Translations under genes and position numbers: made by a program | Assembly (NCBI GenBank): GCA_963756815.1 | Contig: CAVWPR010000005.1 | Span: 62,001-126,000, forward strand | Source: JAENVU01 sp963756815 | GTDB lineage: Bacteria; Actinomycetota; Acidimicrobiia; IMCC26256; JAENVU01 | Direction: 5' to 3' | DNA length: 64,000 nucleotides | The notes under the pieces: generated by a model | The model's input: only the letters and a program-made list of their open reading frames with translations | Databases searched by the model: none | What the model was told of the DNA's origin: nothing | In this document: one piece after another, positions 26,539 through 35,619 of the stretch | Position numbering within the stretch: position 1 is the first letter of the stretch | Layout of the letters: every line of letters starts with the position of its first letter

Positions 26539-26555
26539 AGGGCCGGAGGTCCTGA
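26539..26555 (-). promoter_or_regulatory. DosR/DevR-like box upstream of the usp operon
   Basis: On the minus strand it reads TCAGGACCTCCGGCCCT, differing from the M50 site in four outer or central positions and keeping GACC-TCCGGCCC. It is centred 44 bp before ATG 26503, the same distance as the other two boxes. Confidence 0.6.
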
Positions 26556-26557
26556 CT

Positions 26558-27373
26558 TCAGCTCCGCGAGCGATCGCGCCGTTGCCGGAACCAGGCTCGG
26601 GCGACGGCGTGGAACCGTCGCTCGTAGTCGAGGTAGGCCGTCCGGAGCTCGGCGCCGGGCCAGTCGGCGGGGAGCAGGGCATCGGGCAGGAGCGGATCGG
26701 CACGCACGTGGCGGAGGGCGACCGCGCCCGCGAGGAACGCCGGCGCGATCCCCTGCTCCGGATCCCGCGCCAGCGACTCGGTGGCACGCTCGAGCCTCGA
26801 CATCGCGACCCGGGCCGTCGTCGCCCACTCGACCGGGGCGAAGAGGTCCGTCGCGAGCGTCACGGGGTCGTCATCGGGGCGCGCGGTGAGCCAGGTGCAC
26901 CTCGGGTCCTCGACGATCTCGACGTTGTTCGGCCGGATCCACACGCCCTCCCGCCACTCCGCCAGCCGTGCCCGGCGCAATGTCGCGCGCAGCTCCACCC
27001 GGACGGATGCGGGACGAGGCGCGGTTCCCCCCGGGAGCGCCATCCGCCAGTCGCCGGCCCAGGCGCCTCGGCTGGCGCGGAGGCTGACGTGCTGCTCCTC
27101 CTGCCGCCGGGCGAGGTCCCCGGCGAGCTCGTACACACCGTCGACCGAGCGCAGCTCGCCCGCCGCCGTCATCCGGTGCAGCGCCACACGCGCGGTTCCC
27201 GGCGCGATGCCGAAGAGCCCACACCACCGCACGAGATCGCGCCCGGCCGCACGGGGCGGTCGGCGGCCGAGCAGCAGGCTCGCCATCACCGAGCGCGCCG
27301 ACAGCGGCCGGCCGTCCCGGCCCTCCCGGCCGTCCCGGCCGTCCCGGCCGTCGATGTTACCGGATTGCATCAT
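26558..27373 (-). CDS. PaaX-family transcriptional regulator
   Basis: 271 aa. PLSARSVMASLLLG and LFGIAPGTARVALHRMTAAGEL form the winged-helix N-terminus; the C-terminus DALLPADWPGAELRTAYLDYERRFHAVARAWF is the PaaX C-terminal domain. PaaX proteins repress catabolic operons and respond to acyl-CoA ligands. The first 22 residues come from an in-frame 9-bp repeat (GRDGRDGREGRDGR). ATG 27373 lies in the centre of a dyad shared with the divergent desaturase gene, which implies autoregulation and control of that gene. The ligand is unknown, perhaps a fatty acyl-CoA. Confidence 0.8.
   Translation of the reverse strand: MMQSGNIDGRDGRDGREGRDGRPLSARSVMASLLLGRRPPRAAGRDLVRWCGLFGIAPGTARVALHRMTAAGELRSVDGVYELAGDLARRQEEQHVSLRASRGAWAGDWRMALPGGTAPRPASVRVELRATLRRARLAEWREGVWIRPNNVEIVEDPRCTWLTARPDDDPVTLATDLFAPVEWATTARVAMSRLERATESLARDPEQGIAPAFLAGAVALRHVRADPLLPDALLPADWPGAELRTAYLDYERRFHAVARAWFRQRRDRSRS
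27307..27352. repeat. 9-bp tandem repeat inside the PaaX-like gene
   Basis: About five copies of GGCCGTCCC, one variant. Being 9 bp, the unit keeps the frame and encodes a GRD/GRE-rich N-terminal tail. Copy number may vary between strains. Confidence 0.75.
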
Positions 27374-27394
27374 GTGGTGTAATCATCGTAACAT
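27354..27394. promoter_or_regulatory. Extended dyad operator between the PaaX-like and desaturase genes
   Basis: ATGTTAC (27354-27360) mirrors GTAACAT (27388-27394), and GATTGCA (27363-27369) mirrors TGTAATC (27378-27384, one mismatch). Both pairs share a centre at 27374. The region is A/T-rich against its surroundings and contains both divergent start codons, fitting a dimeric regulator such as the PaaX-like protein. Confidence 0.65.
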
Positions 27395-28352
27395 GCTCCG
27401 CGTGTCCACCACGCTGATCCCGGCGCCCGACCTCCTCGTCGCCCCGGGTCCCGACGCGCCGATCGCACCGAGCGGCAAGCCTCGGCCCGAGCTGCGCGAC
27501 CGGCTCCGGCGCATCCCGAACGTGCGCAACGCGCTGAACCTGGTGGTCCTCTACGCGGTCACCATCGGGATCTTCGTGGTCACGGCCCGGCTCGACAACG
27601 TGTTCGTGTGGATCGCGGCGTTCCTCGTCATGGGCCCGATCCACGCGCGGTTCGCCATCCTCATGCACGAGTCCGCGCACCGGCTGCTGTTCTCGAACCG
27701 GAAGGCGAACGACGTCATCGGGAAGTGGCTCGTGGCCTACCCGGCCTTCGTGCCGATCGACCTGTACCGCCGCGGGCACATGGCGCACCACCGCGAGGAG
27801 TTCGGACCGAACGAGCCGGACGTCCCCCTGTACCGCGGCTACCCGATCGCGCGCGACTCGATGCTCCGCAAGCTCCGGCGCGACGCGCTGGGCATCACCG
27901 GCTGGAAGCTCACCAAGGGCCTCTTCCGCGGCGTCGTCGCGGAGAACGAGAAGGTCCGCAACCAGGCGCGCGGGATCGTGGCCGCCCAACTCGTGATGCT
28001 CGGGCTGTTCACCCTCGCCGGGCACCCGTGGATGTACTTCATCCTCTGGTTCCTCCCGCACCTGACCGTGTGGCGGGTCATCAACCGGTTGCGCGCCATC
28101 GCGGAGCACGGGGGCATGCGGCAGTCGGCCGACCGACGTGAGACCACGCACTCCGTCCGCCAGCACCTGCCGGCCCGGCTCACGATCGTGCCGTACTACA
28201 CGGGTTGGCACCTCGCGCATCACGTCGACTCCGGCATCCCGATGCGCAACCTCCCCCGCTTGCACGCCGAGCTCGTCCGGTCGGGGTACGTACAGCCCGG
28301 CCTCGAGTACCGCAGCTACCCGGCGCTCTGGAAGGCGCTCGCCTCCGGCTGA
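27393..28352 (+). CDS. Membrane fatty acid desaturase
   Basis: 319 aa with hydrophobic segments and the three histidine boxes of membrane diiron desaturases/hydroxylases: HESAH, HMAHH and HLAHH. The third lies in GWHLAHHVDSGIPMRNLP. These enzymes introduce double bonds or hydroxyls into acyl chains at the membrane using O2 and a ferredoxin or similar donor. ATG 27393 sits on the outer arm of the shared operator. Control by the PaaX-type regulator suggests membrane-lipid adjustment in response to acyl-CoA. Confidence 0.8.
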   Translation: MLRVSTTLIPAPDLLVAPGPDAPIAPSGKPRPELRDRLRRIPNVRNALNLVVLYAVTIGIFVVTARLDNVFVWIAAFLVMGPIHARFAILMHESAHRLLFSNRKANDVIGKWLVAYPAFVPIDLYRRGHMAHHREEFGPNEPDVPLYRGYPIARDSMLRKLRRDALGITGWKLTKGLFRGVVAENEKVRNQARGIVAAQLVMLGLFTLAGHPWMYFILWFLPHLTVWRVINRLRAIAEHGGMRQSADRRETTHSVRQHLPARLTIVPYYTGWHLAHHVDSGIPMRNLPRLHAELVRSGYVQPGLEYRSYPALWKALASG

Positions 28353-28433
28353 CCCGTCGTTTCTCGCCGATTTCGAGAGTGACGACCCTCGTTCTCGCAC
28401 AGAAATCGAGCTGGGTTCTCTACAGTCCCGGCG

Positions 28434-29129
28434 GTGACCCTGGGTGTGATCGCCGGTTCCGCGCTCCGTGACACCGCCTTCGCGAGCGACGCGCAGCGCG
28501 TCACCCACGGCGGTGTCGCGATGCTGGAGACCGACGGCGTCCTGGTGCTGCAGCGCCACGGGCTCGACGTGTGGTCACCGCCGCACCGCATCGACCACCG
28601 CGCCCACGTGTCCGCGCTGCTCGGCGCCGGGGTCGACCGGGTCCTCGCGCTGTCGTCGGTCGGGAGCCTGCGCACCGACTGGCCCGTGGGCACGTGCGTG
28701 CTGACCGACGACTGCTACGCGCCGAACGAGACGCCCAGCTACCACGACGACCCCCGCAGCCACGCGGTCCCCGGCTTCGACCCCGCCTGGCGGACCACCG
28801 TGCGCGACTGCTGGGCCGCCGCCGGCGCGACCCCGCTCGTCGACGGGGGCGTGTACGCCCAGACGCGCGGACCCCGCTTCGAGACGCCGGCCGAGGTGCG
28901 GGCCCTCACGCGGGTCGCGGACCTGGTGGGCATGACCGTCGCGTCGGAGTGCATCCTCACGAGCGAGGTCGGGCTCCCGTACGCCGCGATCTGCGTGGTC
29001 GACAACCTCGCGAACGGCCTGGGCGACGCGCCGCTGACCCTCGACGAGTTCCAGGCCGGCGTCGCCGCGAATCGCGCCCGTCTCGTCGCCGACCTCGACG
29101 CGGTGATCCCCGCGCTGGCGGGCCCGTGA
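28434..29129 (+). CDS. 5'-methylthioadenosine/methylthioinosine phosphorylase family protein
   Basis: 231 aa. The PNP/MTAP fold is shown by LGVIAGSALRD, RHGLDVWSPPHRIDHRAH, VYAQTRGPRFETPAEVRAL and VGMTVASECILTSEVGLPYAAICVVDNLANG. It cleaves a methylthio-nucleoside with phosphate. The next gene, coupled by GTGA, is an MTA/SAH deaminase, so the substrate may be methylthioinosine, as with the Pseudomonas MTI phosphorylase, and not MTA. GTG 28434 follows TACAGT by 7 nt (leaderless type). Confidence 0.75.
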   Translation: MTLGVIAGSALRDTAFASDAQRVTHGGVAMLETDGVLVLQRHGLDVWSPPHRIDHRAHVSALLGAGVDRVLALSSVGSLRTDWPVGTCVLTDDCYAPNETPSYHDDPRSHAVPGFDPAWRTTVRDCWAAAGATPLVDGGVYAQTRGPRFETPAEVRALTRVADLVGMTVASECILTSEVGLPYAAICVVDNLANGLGDAPLTLDEFQAGVAANRARLVADLDAVIPALAGP

Positions 29130-30377
29130 CCGCGCTCGCCGTCACCGACGTCGTGCTCGACGGTGTGCCGGTCGGACTGCGCGCGGTCGACGGCGTCATC
29201 AGCGCGCTCGGTCCTGACGTCGCGCCGCAGGCCACCGACGAGGTGCTGACCGGCAGCGGCGCCGCGCTCGTCCCCGGCCTGGTCAACGGGCACGGTCACG
29301 CCGCGATGACGCTCCTGCGGGGGCACGGCGACGATCTGCCGCTCATGCGCTGGCTGGAGACCAGCATCTGGCCCGCCGAGGCCCGCCTCACGCACGAGGA
29401 CGCCTACTGGGGGACCCGGCTCGCCTGCCTCGAGATGATCCGGGCCGGCACCACCCGTGCGTGGGACATGTACTGGTTCCAGTTCGACGTGGCGCGCGCG
29501 ATTCGTCGACAGCGGCATGCGCGCCACCGTGAGCCAGGTCTTCCTCAGCTTCGACGGCGCACCGGACGACGCACGTCCGGAGGCCGCGCCCGAGGGCCTC
29601 GACCGGCTCGCCGGCCTCGGTCCGCTCATCAACCCGAGTCTCGGACCGCACGCGATCTACACCGTCGACGAGCCGACGCTGCGGTTCGTCGCCGACCTCG
29701 CGGGCGAGCGCAGCGTCCCCGTGCAGATCCACCTCTCCGAGACCGAGTCCGAGGTGCACGACTGCGTGCGGGAGCACGGCTGCCGACCGGCGGAGTACCT
29801 GGACCGGCTCGGCCTCCTGACCGAGCGGACGGTGCTCGCGCACGGCGTGTGGCTCGACGACGCCGAGCTCGAGCTCGTCGCACGCCGGGGTGCCGCGATC
29901 GTCACCAACCCGGTCTCGAACATGAAGCTGGCGGTCGGGCGGACCTTTCCGTACCCCGCGGCGCGCGCGGCCGGGATCCCGATCGGGCTCGGCACCGACG
30001 GCGCCGCGTCCAACAACTCGCTCGATCTCCTGTCCGAGCTCAAGGTGCTGAGCCTGCTGCAGAAGCACACCGCGGTCGACGCCGCCGTCCTCCCCGCGCC
30101 GGACGCGTGGGCGATCGCGACCGGTGCGGCCGCGCCGATCCTCGGTGGCACGCCCCTTGCCGTCGGCGCGCCCGCCGACTTCGCCCTCGTCGACACGGGC
30201 TCGCCCGAGCTGGTGCCGGCGCCCCTCGTCGACGGCCTGGTCTTCTCCGGATCCGGCGCGGTCGTGCAGAGCGTCGTCGTGGCCGGACGGGTCCTGATGC
30301 GCGATCGTCGCGTCGACGACGAGGACGAGATCCGGGAACGGGCCGCGTCCGCCGCCCGGCGGGTGCGCACCGGATGA
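29126..30377 (+). CDS. Amidohydrolase, MTA/SAH deaminase family, one frameshift
   Basis: About 416 aa. The metal site is complete: GLVNGHGHAAMTLLRG, QIHLSETE, LAHGVWLDD and GLGTDGAASNNS. An extra A near 29501, just after a GCGCGC run, shifts the frame (expected VARAFVDSG). The family deaminates 5'-methylthioadenosine or S-adenosylhomocysteine to the inosine form. Its GTG overlaps the phosphorylase stop by 4 bp, so both act in methylthio-nucleoside salvage. Confidence 0.78.
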
Positions 30378-30423
30378 TCCGGACGGGCGACCACGCCGAA
30401 TCCCCCACGACGAGAGGCTCCCG

Positions 30424-31113
30424 ATGACCACCGACACGCTGCCCGACCTGTCCGACGCCTACCGAGGCGTGCGCACACGCGTCACCGAGCTCGTGCGTGC
30501 CGCCACGCCCGAGCAGTGCGCGTCGTTCGCGCCCGCGACCCCCGAGTGGCGCGTGCACGACGTCGTCGCCCATCTCGTCGGGGTGCCGGCCGACATCCTC
30601 GCCGGCCGGCTCGAAGGCGTGACCACCGATGCCTGGACCGAGGCGCAGGTCGAGCCCCGGCGCGACCTGCCCACGAGTGCGCTGCTCGACGAGTGGGCGG
30701 AGAGCTCGGTGCAGGTGGAGCCGATGATCCCGAGCTTCGGCTCGACGGCGGGCCAGATGATCGGTGACGCCGTCACCCACGAGCACGACATCCGCGACGC
30801 GCTCGGTGCGGCGGGCGCGCGTGACAGCGACGCCGTCCACATCGGCAGCCACTGGATGGCGCACAACATGGGCGCATTCCACCGCGGGGCCGGGCACGGC
30901 ACGTTGCGCATCGAGACCGATCTCTGGAGCGAGACGTTCGGCGACGACGCGCCGGCCACCACGCTGCGGGCGAGCGCCTTCGACGTGCTGCGGGCGGCCA
31001 CCGGCCGGCGCAGCGCCGCCCAGATCGCGGCGTTCGACTGGGACGGGCCGGCGCACCCCGAGATCGTCGTCATGCCGATCTTCGTCCCGCGTGCCGAGGA
31101 CTTCGACGGCTGA
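30424..31113 (+). CDS. Maleylpyruvate isomerase/DinB-like mycothiol-dependent protein
   Basis: 229 aa. The N-terminal four-helix MDMPI domain shows the usual WRVHDVVAHLVGVP with a metal-ligand His and the later THEHDIRDALG with two more. The C-terminal part (TLRIETDLWSETFG and onward) is the common add-on domain. Members use a divalent metal to present mycothiol or a related thiol to an electrophile. Substrate unknown. Confidence 0.7.
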   Translation: MTTDTLPDLSDAYRGVRTRVTELVRAATPEQCASFAPATPEWRVHDVVAHLVGVPADILAGRLEGVTTDAWTEAQVEPRRDLPTSALLDEWAESSVQVEPMIPSFGSTAGQMIGDAVTHEHDIRDALGAAGARDSDAVHIGSHWMAHNMGAFHRGAGHGTLRIETDLWSETFGDDAPATTLRASAFDVLRAATGRRSAAQIAAFDWDGPAHPEIVVMPIFVPRAEDFDG

Positions 31114-31140
31114 CGCACAGCGGACTGCGAGACTCGACCG

Positions 31141-32496
31141 GTGACGACCGCGGAGCCGAGCCGTTCGACGAGCCCGTTCGCGCCGTTCCGGCACAAGGTC
31201 TTCGCCGCCTTCTGGACCGGCGCGTTCCTCTCGAACATCGGCACGTGGATGGAGACCGTCGGCGTCGGCATCTACGTGACCGCCAAGACCGACAACTCGG
31301 GGTGGACCGGCCTCGTGGCCGCGGCCGGCTTCGTCCCCGGTGCGGTGCTCGGACCGGTGGGGGGCGCGCTCGCCGACCGGCTCCCCCGCAAGGCGCTCCT
31401 GCTGACCACGACGTCGATCCAGACCGCGCTCGCGACGCTGCTCGCGTTCCTCGCCGCCACCGGGCACCCGAGCCCGGGCCTCGTCACGCTCATCGTGCTC
31501 GGCGAGGGCTGCGCGCAGGCGATCGGCTTCCCGACCTACCAGTCGGTGCTCCCCGATCTCGTGCCGCCGGAGGACCTCGTCGGCGCGGTCGCGCTGTCGA
31601 GCGCGCAGTGGAACCTCGGTCGCGTCCTCGGCCCCGCCCTCGCGGGCGCGGTCATCGCCCTGGGCGGCTACGCGTGGGCGTTCGCCGTCAACGCGGCCAG
31701 CTTCTTCGCGCTCATCGCCGCGCTCCTGCTGCTCCACCTCCCGCGCCCGCAGTACGACGGGTCCACGATCCGGCGCGCGATCGCGCAGGGCGTGAGGTAC
31801 GTCCGCCGCGATCCCGGACTCCGCGTGGTGATGGGCTACATGTTCGTGAACACGTTCCTCGCCGCGCCGTTCATCGCGCTCGTGCCGGCGATGGGTCAGA
31901 TCGTGCTCCACGAGGGGACGTTGGGCACCACGGTGCTGATCATCGCCCAGGGCCTCGGCGCCGTGACGATGGGCCTCGCGCTCGGACCGCTCACGCAGCG
32001 CTTCGGCAGCCGCCGGGTGCTGCTCGCGGTGCTGTGGTCGTTGCCGGTCGCGCTCGTCGCCTACGCGGCGATGCCGACGCTCGCGCTGGCCGCGATCGCG
32101 ATCTTCTTCGTCGGCCTCATCTACCTCGGCGCGCTGTCGAGCTTCATGTCGATCGCGCAGATCCGCGCACCGGCCGCGATCCGCGGCCGGGTCGTGAGCC
32201 TCCTCGCGGTCGTGCTCGGGGCGCTGTATCCGCTCGGCGCGGTGCTCCAGGGCGCGCTCGGGCACCGCATCGGGTTGCGGGAGACGACGGCCGGAGCGGC
32301 CGTGCTCATGCTCCTCGCGCTCTTCGTCATGCGCCTCCGCAACCCGCGCTTCGCGGATGCGCTGGACGAGCCACCGGTGCCCATCCAGCCGTCCGACGTC
32401 GCCGGCGCCCGGCGCGACGGCTGCGAGGACGTCGACACCGACCGCCTCGGACTCGCGCCCGACGAGATTCCGATACCTTCCCCGGACCCTTCGTAG
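31141..32496 (+). CDS. MFS transporter, EntS-like exporter subfamily
   Basis: 451 aa, twelve predicted helices. FWTGAFLSNIGTWMETVG at the start and GGALADRLPRKALLL (the loop 2-3 motif) place it in the MFS_3/EntS group, whose characterised members export siderophores and other small metabolites. The last 60 residues are a charged cytosolic tail. GTG 31141 follows GAGACT by 6 nt. Cargo unknown. Confidence 0.75.
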   Translation: MTTAEPSRSTSPFAPFRHKVFAAFWTGAFLSNIGTWMETVGVGIYVTAKTDNSGWTGLVAAAGFVPGAVLGPVGGALADRLPRKALLLTTTSIQTALATLLAFLAATGHPSPGLVTLIVLGEGCAQAIGFPTYQSVLPDLVPPEDLVGAVALSSAQWNLGRVLGPALAGAVIALGGYAWAFAVNAASFFALIAALLLLHLPRPQYDGSTIRRAIAQGVRYVRRDPGLRVVMGYMFVNTFLAAPFIALVPAMGQIVLHEGTLGTTVLIIAQGLGAVTMGLALGPLTQRFGSRRVLLAVLWSLPVALVAYAAMPTLALAAIAIFFVGLIYLGALSSFMSIAQIRAPAAIRGRVVSLLAVVLGALYPLGAVLQGALGHRIGLRETTAGAAVLMLLALFVMRLRNPRFADALDEPPVPIQPSDVAGARRDGCEDVDTDRLGLAPDEIPIPSPDPS

Positions 32497-32509
32497 GAGG
32501 AATCCCCCC

Positions 32510-33277
32510 ATGGCAGCAGTCGAAGTCGAGCGGAACGGCCGCGTCGGCATCATCCGGCTCAACCGGCCCGAGGCCCGCAACGCCGTCAACGGCGATCTCG
32601 CCAACGGGGTCGAGGGCGCACTCGACGAGTGGGAGGACGACGACACCATCCAGGCCGTCGTCATCACCGGGAACGGCCCCACGTTCTGCGCCGGCGCCGA
32701 CCTGAAGCTCATCGCCGCCGGCAAGGGTGGCGAGATGGCCACCGCGAAGGGCAACTTCGCCGGTCTCGTGCGCCGGAACTACCCGAAGCCGATCATCGCG
32801 GCGGTCAACGGACCGGCCTTCGCGGGCGGGTTCGAGATCGTCCTCGCGTGCGACCTCGTCGTCGCCGCCGACGTGGCCCAGTTCGGCATCCCCGAGGTGA
32901 AGCGGGGACTCTTCGCGGCCGCGGGTGCGCTCATCCGCCTGCCCAAGCGCGTCCCGCTCGCGCTCGCGACCGAGCTCGCGATCACCGGCGACCCGATCAG
33001 CGCCGAGCGCGCCTGCGAGCTCGGCCTCGTGAGCCGGGTGGTCCCGCTCGACGACGTCGTCGACGCCGCGCTCGAGCTCGCGGCGCGGATCGCGGCCAAC
33101 GGTCCGCTGGCGGTGCGCAAGACCCTCCAGATGGTGCGCGAGGCCGGCGACCTCACCGAGGAGGAGGCGTGGCCGCGCAACTTCGAGCTCGCGATGGAGG
33201 TCTTCGCCTCGAAGGACTCGATCGAGGGCGCGACCGCCTTCGCCGAGAAGCGCGAGCCCAAGTGGACGGGCACCTGA
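32510..33277 (+). CDS. Enoyl-CoA hydratase/isomerase family protein
   Basis: 255 aa, the standard crotonase size. The oxyanion-hole segments are FCAGADLKLI and NGPAFAGGFEIVLACD, followed by FGIPEVKRGLFAAAGA, where the second catalytic acid is retained (E in IPEVKRG). It hydrates or isomerises enoyl-CoA in beta-oxidation or a related path. ATG 32510 has AGGAGG 9 nt upstream, one of the few strong Shine-Dalgarno sequences here. Confidence 0.85.
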   Translation: MAAVEVERNGRVGIIRLNRPEARNAVNGDLANGVEGALDEWEDDDTIQAVVITGNGPTFCAGADLKLIAAGKGGEMATAKGNFAGLVRRNYPKPIIAAVNGPAFAGGFEIVLACDLVVAADVAQFGIPEVKRGLFAAAGALIRLPKRVPLALATELAITGDPISAERACELGLVSRVVPLDDVVDAALELAARIAANGPLAVRKTLQMVREAGDLTEEEAWPRNFELAMEVFASKDSIEGATAFAEKREPKWTGT

Positions 33278-33305
33278 CCCGGGGCGCCACGGGAGGTCGT
33301 GAGGG

Positions 33306-33806
33306 CTAGGGCCGGCCCGGTGAGTCCGTGTCGAGGATCAGGCTCATGACGACCGCGTCCCAGAGGGCTCCGCTCTTCCGCCGGTAGTGGCGCCGCAGGT
33401 GTCCCTCGTCCGCGAATCCGGCCCGCTCGTAGAGCCGCCGCGCCCGCGTGTTGTGCGGCCACACCTCGAGCGTGACCTTGTGGCAACCACGGTCGCGTGC
33501 CCAGTCGACCGCCGCGTCGAGCAGCGCGCGCCCGAGACCCGCACCGCGATGTCCGTCCACGATCGCCATCCCGAGGTGCGCGACGCCGCGCTCCGCCTGG
33601 ACGAAGACCCCGCCGACGACCGGGCCGTCCTGCTCCACCACGAACCAGGCTGCGTCCTCGGCGGCGACTGCGACGAGGAAGCGGTCGCGCCATGCCGGGT
33701 GCAGCGGGAGCTCCGTACCGATCCACTCGCCCTCGGCCGCGACCGCGGCCCACACGCCCTCGACCGCGTCGGCGTCGGCGGCGACCGCCGGTCGTGCAGT
33801 GCTCAT
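33306..33806 (-). CDS. GNAT acetyltransferase
   Basis: 166 aa. The acetyl-CoA loop is VDGHRGAGLGRALLDAA, followed by KVTLEVWPHNTRARRLYERAGF, the layout of RimI/PhnO-type N-acetyltransferases. Substrate not predictable. ATG 33806 lies 6 nt after GAGACT on the minus strand, and the divergent DinB gene has CAGACT 6 nt before its GTG. Confidence 0.75.
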   Translation of the reverse strand: MSTARPAVAADADAVEGVWAAVAAEGEWIGTELPLHPAWRDRFLVAVAAEDAAWFVVEQDGPVVGGVFVQAERGVAHLGMAIVDGHRGAGLGRALLDAAVDWARDRGCHKVTLEVWPHNTRARRLYERAGFADEGHLRRHYRRKSGALWDAVVMSLILDTDSPGRP

Positions 33807-33892
33807 GACGGGAGTCTCGTCCGCGCCTCCGGCCGGCGCCCCCGTGTTCCGCCGGCCGGGCACCCGATCCACCCGGGCGGCAGACTGGTTCC

Positions 33893-34478
33893 GTGACGTC
33901 CGACGCGAAGGCGGAGCTGCACGAGTACCTGCAGTCGGGCCGCGCGGTGCTGCTCTGGAAGCTCGACGGGCTGTCCGAGTACGACGTCCGGCGGCCGCTG
34001 ACGCCCACGGGCACGAACCTGCTCGGGCTCGTCCAGCACACCGCGAGCACCGAGAGCGGCTACTTCGGGCTGGTGTTCGGGCGGCCGTTCCCCGAGCCCC
34101 TGCCGTGGCAGGACGGCCGGCCGAACGGTGACATGTGGGTGCGGCCCGACCACACCGAGGGACGACGTCGTCGCGGTGTGCCGCCGGGTGTGGGCGCACG
34201 CCGACGCGACGATCGCGGCGCTGCCGCTCGACGCCGTCGGCGAGGTGCCGTGGTGGCCGGAGGGCGACCGCGAGCTGTCGCTCCACCAGGCGATGGTGCA
34301 CGTGCTCGTCGACGTCGCCCGCCACGCGGGCCACGCCGACATCCTGCGCGAGACGATCGACGGCACCGTCGGGATGGATCCGCGCTGGCCGAACCTGCCG
34401 CCGGTCGACGACCACTGGTGGGAGGAGCACCGCGCCACCATCGAGGCCGCGGCCCGCCGGGCCGGCGACGTCCCGTGA
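33893..34478 (+). CDS. DinB family protein (DUF664), one frameshift
   Basis: About 195 aa. The N-terminal frame (LHEYLQSGRAVLLWKLDGLSE, NLLGLVQHTASTESGYFG) continues after a one-base shift near 34155 with VAVCRRVWAHADATIAAL and VHVLVDVARHAGHADILRE. The histidines in QHTAS and ARHAGHAD are the metal ligands of DinB/DUF664 proteins, which in actinobacteria are often mycothiol transferases. Function unknown. Confidence 0.7.
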
Positions 34479-34523
34479 GCTCGTCGAGGGGCGCGGCGCG
34501 TGAGGGACCGGCGAGGCCGGCGC

Positions 34524-35487
34524 TCAGCCCGCGGCGGCGACGTGGCCGAGCTGCTCGTGGGTCGTGGTGACGTACTCCACCACGGCCCGCGCCGCGAAGG
34601 CAGCCGCGAGCATCGCCACCGCACCCACGCCGGCGACCACGCGTGCCGCGGTCTCCGTCGACAGCGCCGCCGCCGGGTAGATCAGGAACCCGCAGAGCAT
34701 CGCGGCGATCCACAGCGCCCACCACCGCCGGATGAGACCGCGGTGCGGGTCGCCCGCCGGCACCATGTCGAGCGCGGCCTGGTACGGCCACCACAGGTTC
34801 AGCACCGGGATGATGAACGACAGCGTCGCGATCATCGGGCCCCGCCGCGCCGGCACGCCGGACGACCAGCCGGTGCTCGCGGCCCGGTAGAACCAGATGC
34901 AGGAACAGGATCGCGACGGCGAAGCCGACGATGCTGCTCAGCTGGCCGAGCGAGTTCGCGGTCGACGCCGGCATCGTCGGGAGGTCCCCACCGCCGGGTC
35001 GTGTGATCGCATCCCAGTGGTCGACGATCCACTGCGCCTGGTCGACGGACGTGACGAGGGTGACCGCCTGGGCGACGCCACCGACGACCAGCGCCGGACG
35101 CAACCAGCGGGCGAGCCCGCGCTCGCCCGCGAGATCCGGCGCGGCCACACGTGCGGTCGGCGGACCGCTGACGTATCCGGTCCACTGCGCGCCGTCCCAC
35201 CAGCGCATGCCTGCGAGCCCCCACGGGTCCCGGTGCCACGCGGGCGGCGCCGCGCCGGGCGCCGCATCCGACGGCGGGCCCGGGCTCGCGCTGGCGGGCG
35301 GATCGCCGAGCGTGGTGGGGGGCGCCTCGGGCTCGGGCGACCGGGCGGCAGCGGCCGGACCGGGATCCGTCGCGGCGCCGCCGACGGGACGGGTCTCGCG
35401 TGCCCACGCCGCGCCGTCGAAGTACCGCTCGTTCTCCGTGCCCCACGGGTCGGGATACCAACCCGCGGTTCGCACACCTTCCGTCAC
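34524..35487 (-). CDS. DUF2510/DUF4328-type membrane protein, one frameshift
   Basis: About 321 aa. Two DUF2510 repeats open the protein (GWYPDPWGTENERYFDGAAW and WHRDPWGLAGMRWWDGAQW) separated by a proline/alanine-rich linker. Four membrane helices follow, with a frame change near 34880 that restores FYRAASTGWSSG and IIPVLNLWWPYQA of the DUF4328 domain. GTG 35487 has a GAGGGAG sequence upstream. No function is established for the domain combination. Confidence 0.65.
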
Positions 35488-35576
35488 GCCGACTCCCTCT
35501 CGTCCCGTGCCATGCTCGCGCAGATCCGGCACCGGCCCACGCTCGGGCCGAGTACGGACCACCCGGAGGGCCCGCG

Positions 35577-35619
35577 ATGAAGCTCGTCCCGTCCCGATGA
35601 AGCTCGGCTCGTCCCGATG
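35577..35619 (+). repeat. 20-bp tandem repeat giving three successive start codons in three frames
   Basis: ATGAAGCTCG recurs at 35577, 35597 and 35617, spaced 20 bp. The first ATG has GGAGGG at optimal distance and opens MKLVPSR; its TGA overlaps the second ATG (ATGA). The second opens MKLGSSR; its TGA overlaps the third ATG (ATGA). The third starts the real gene. A ribosome could step down the ladder by termination and re-initiation. Confidence 0.85.

Noticed and set aside
27307..27352. Possible CRISPR or larger minisatellite
   Set aside because: The unit is 9 bp with no spacers and stays in frame in the PaaX-like gene; it is a simple coding repeat.
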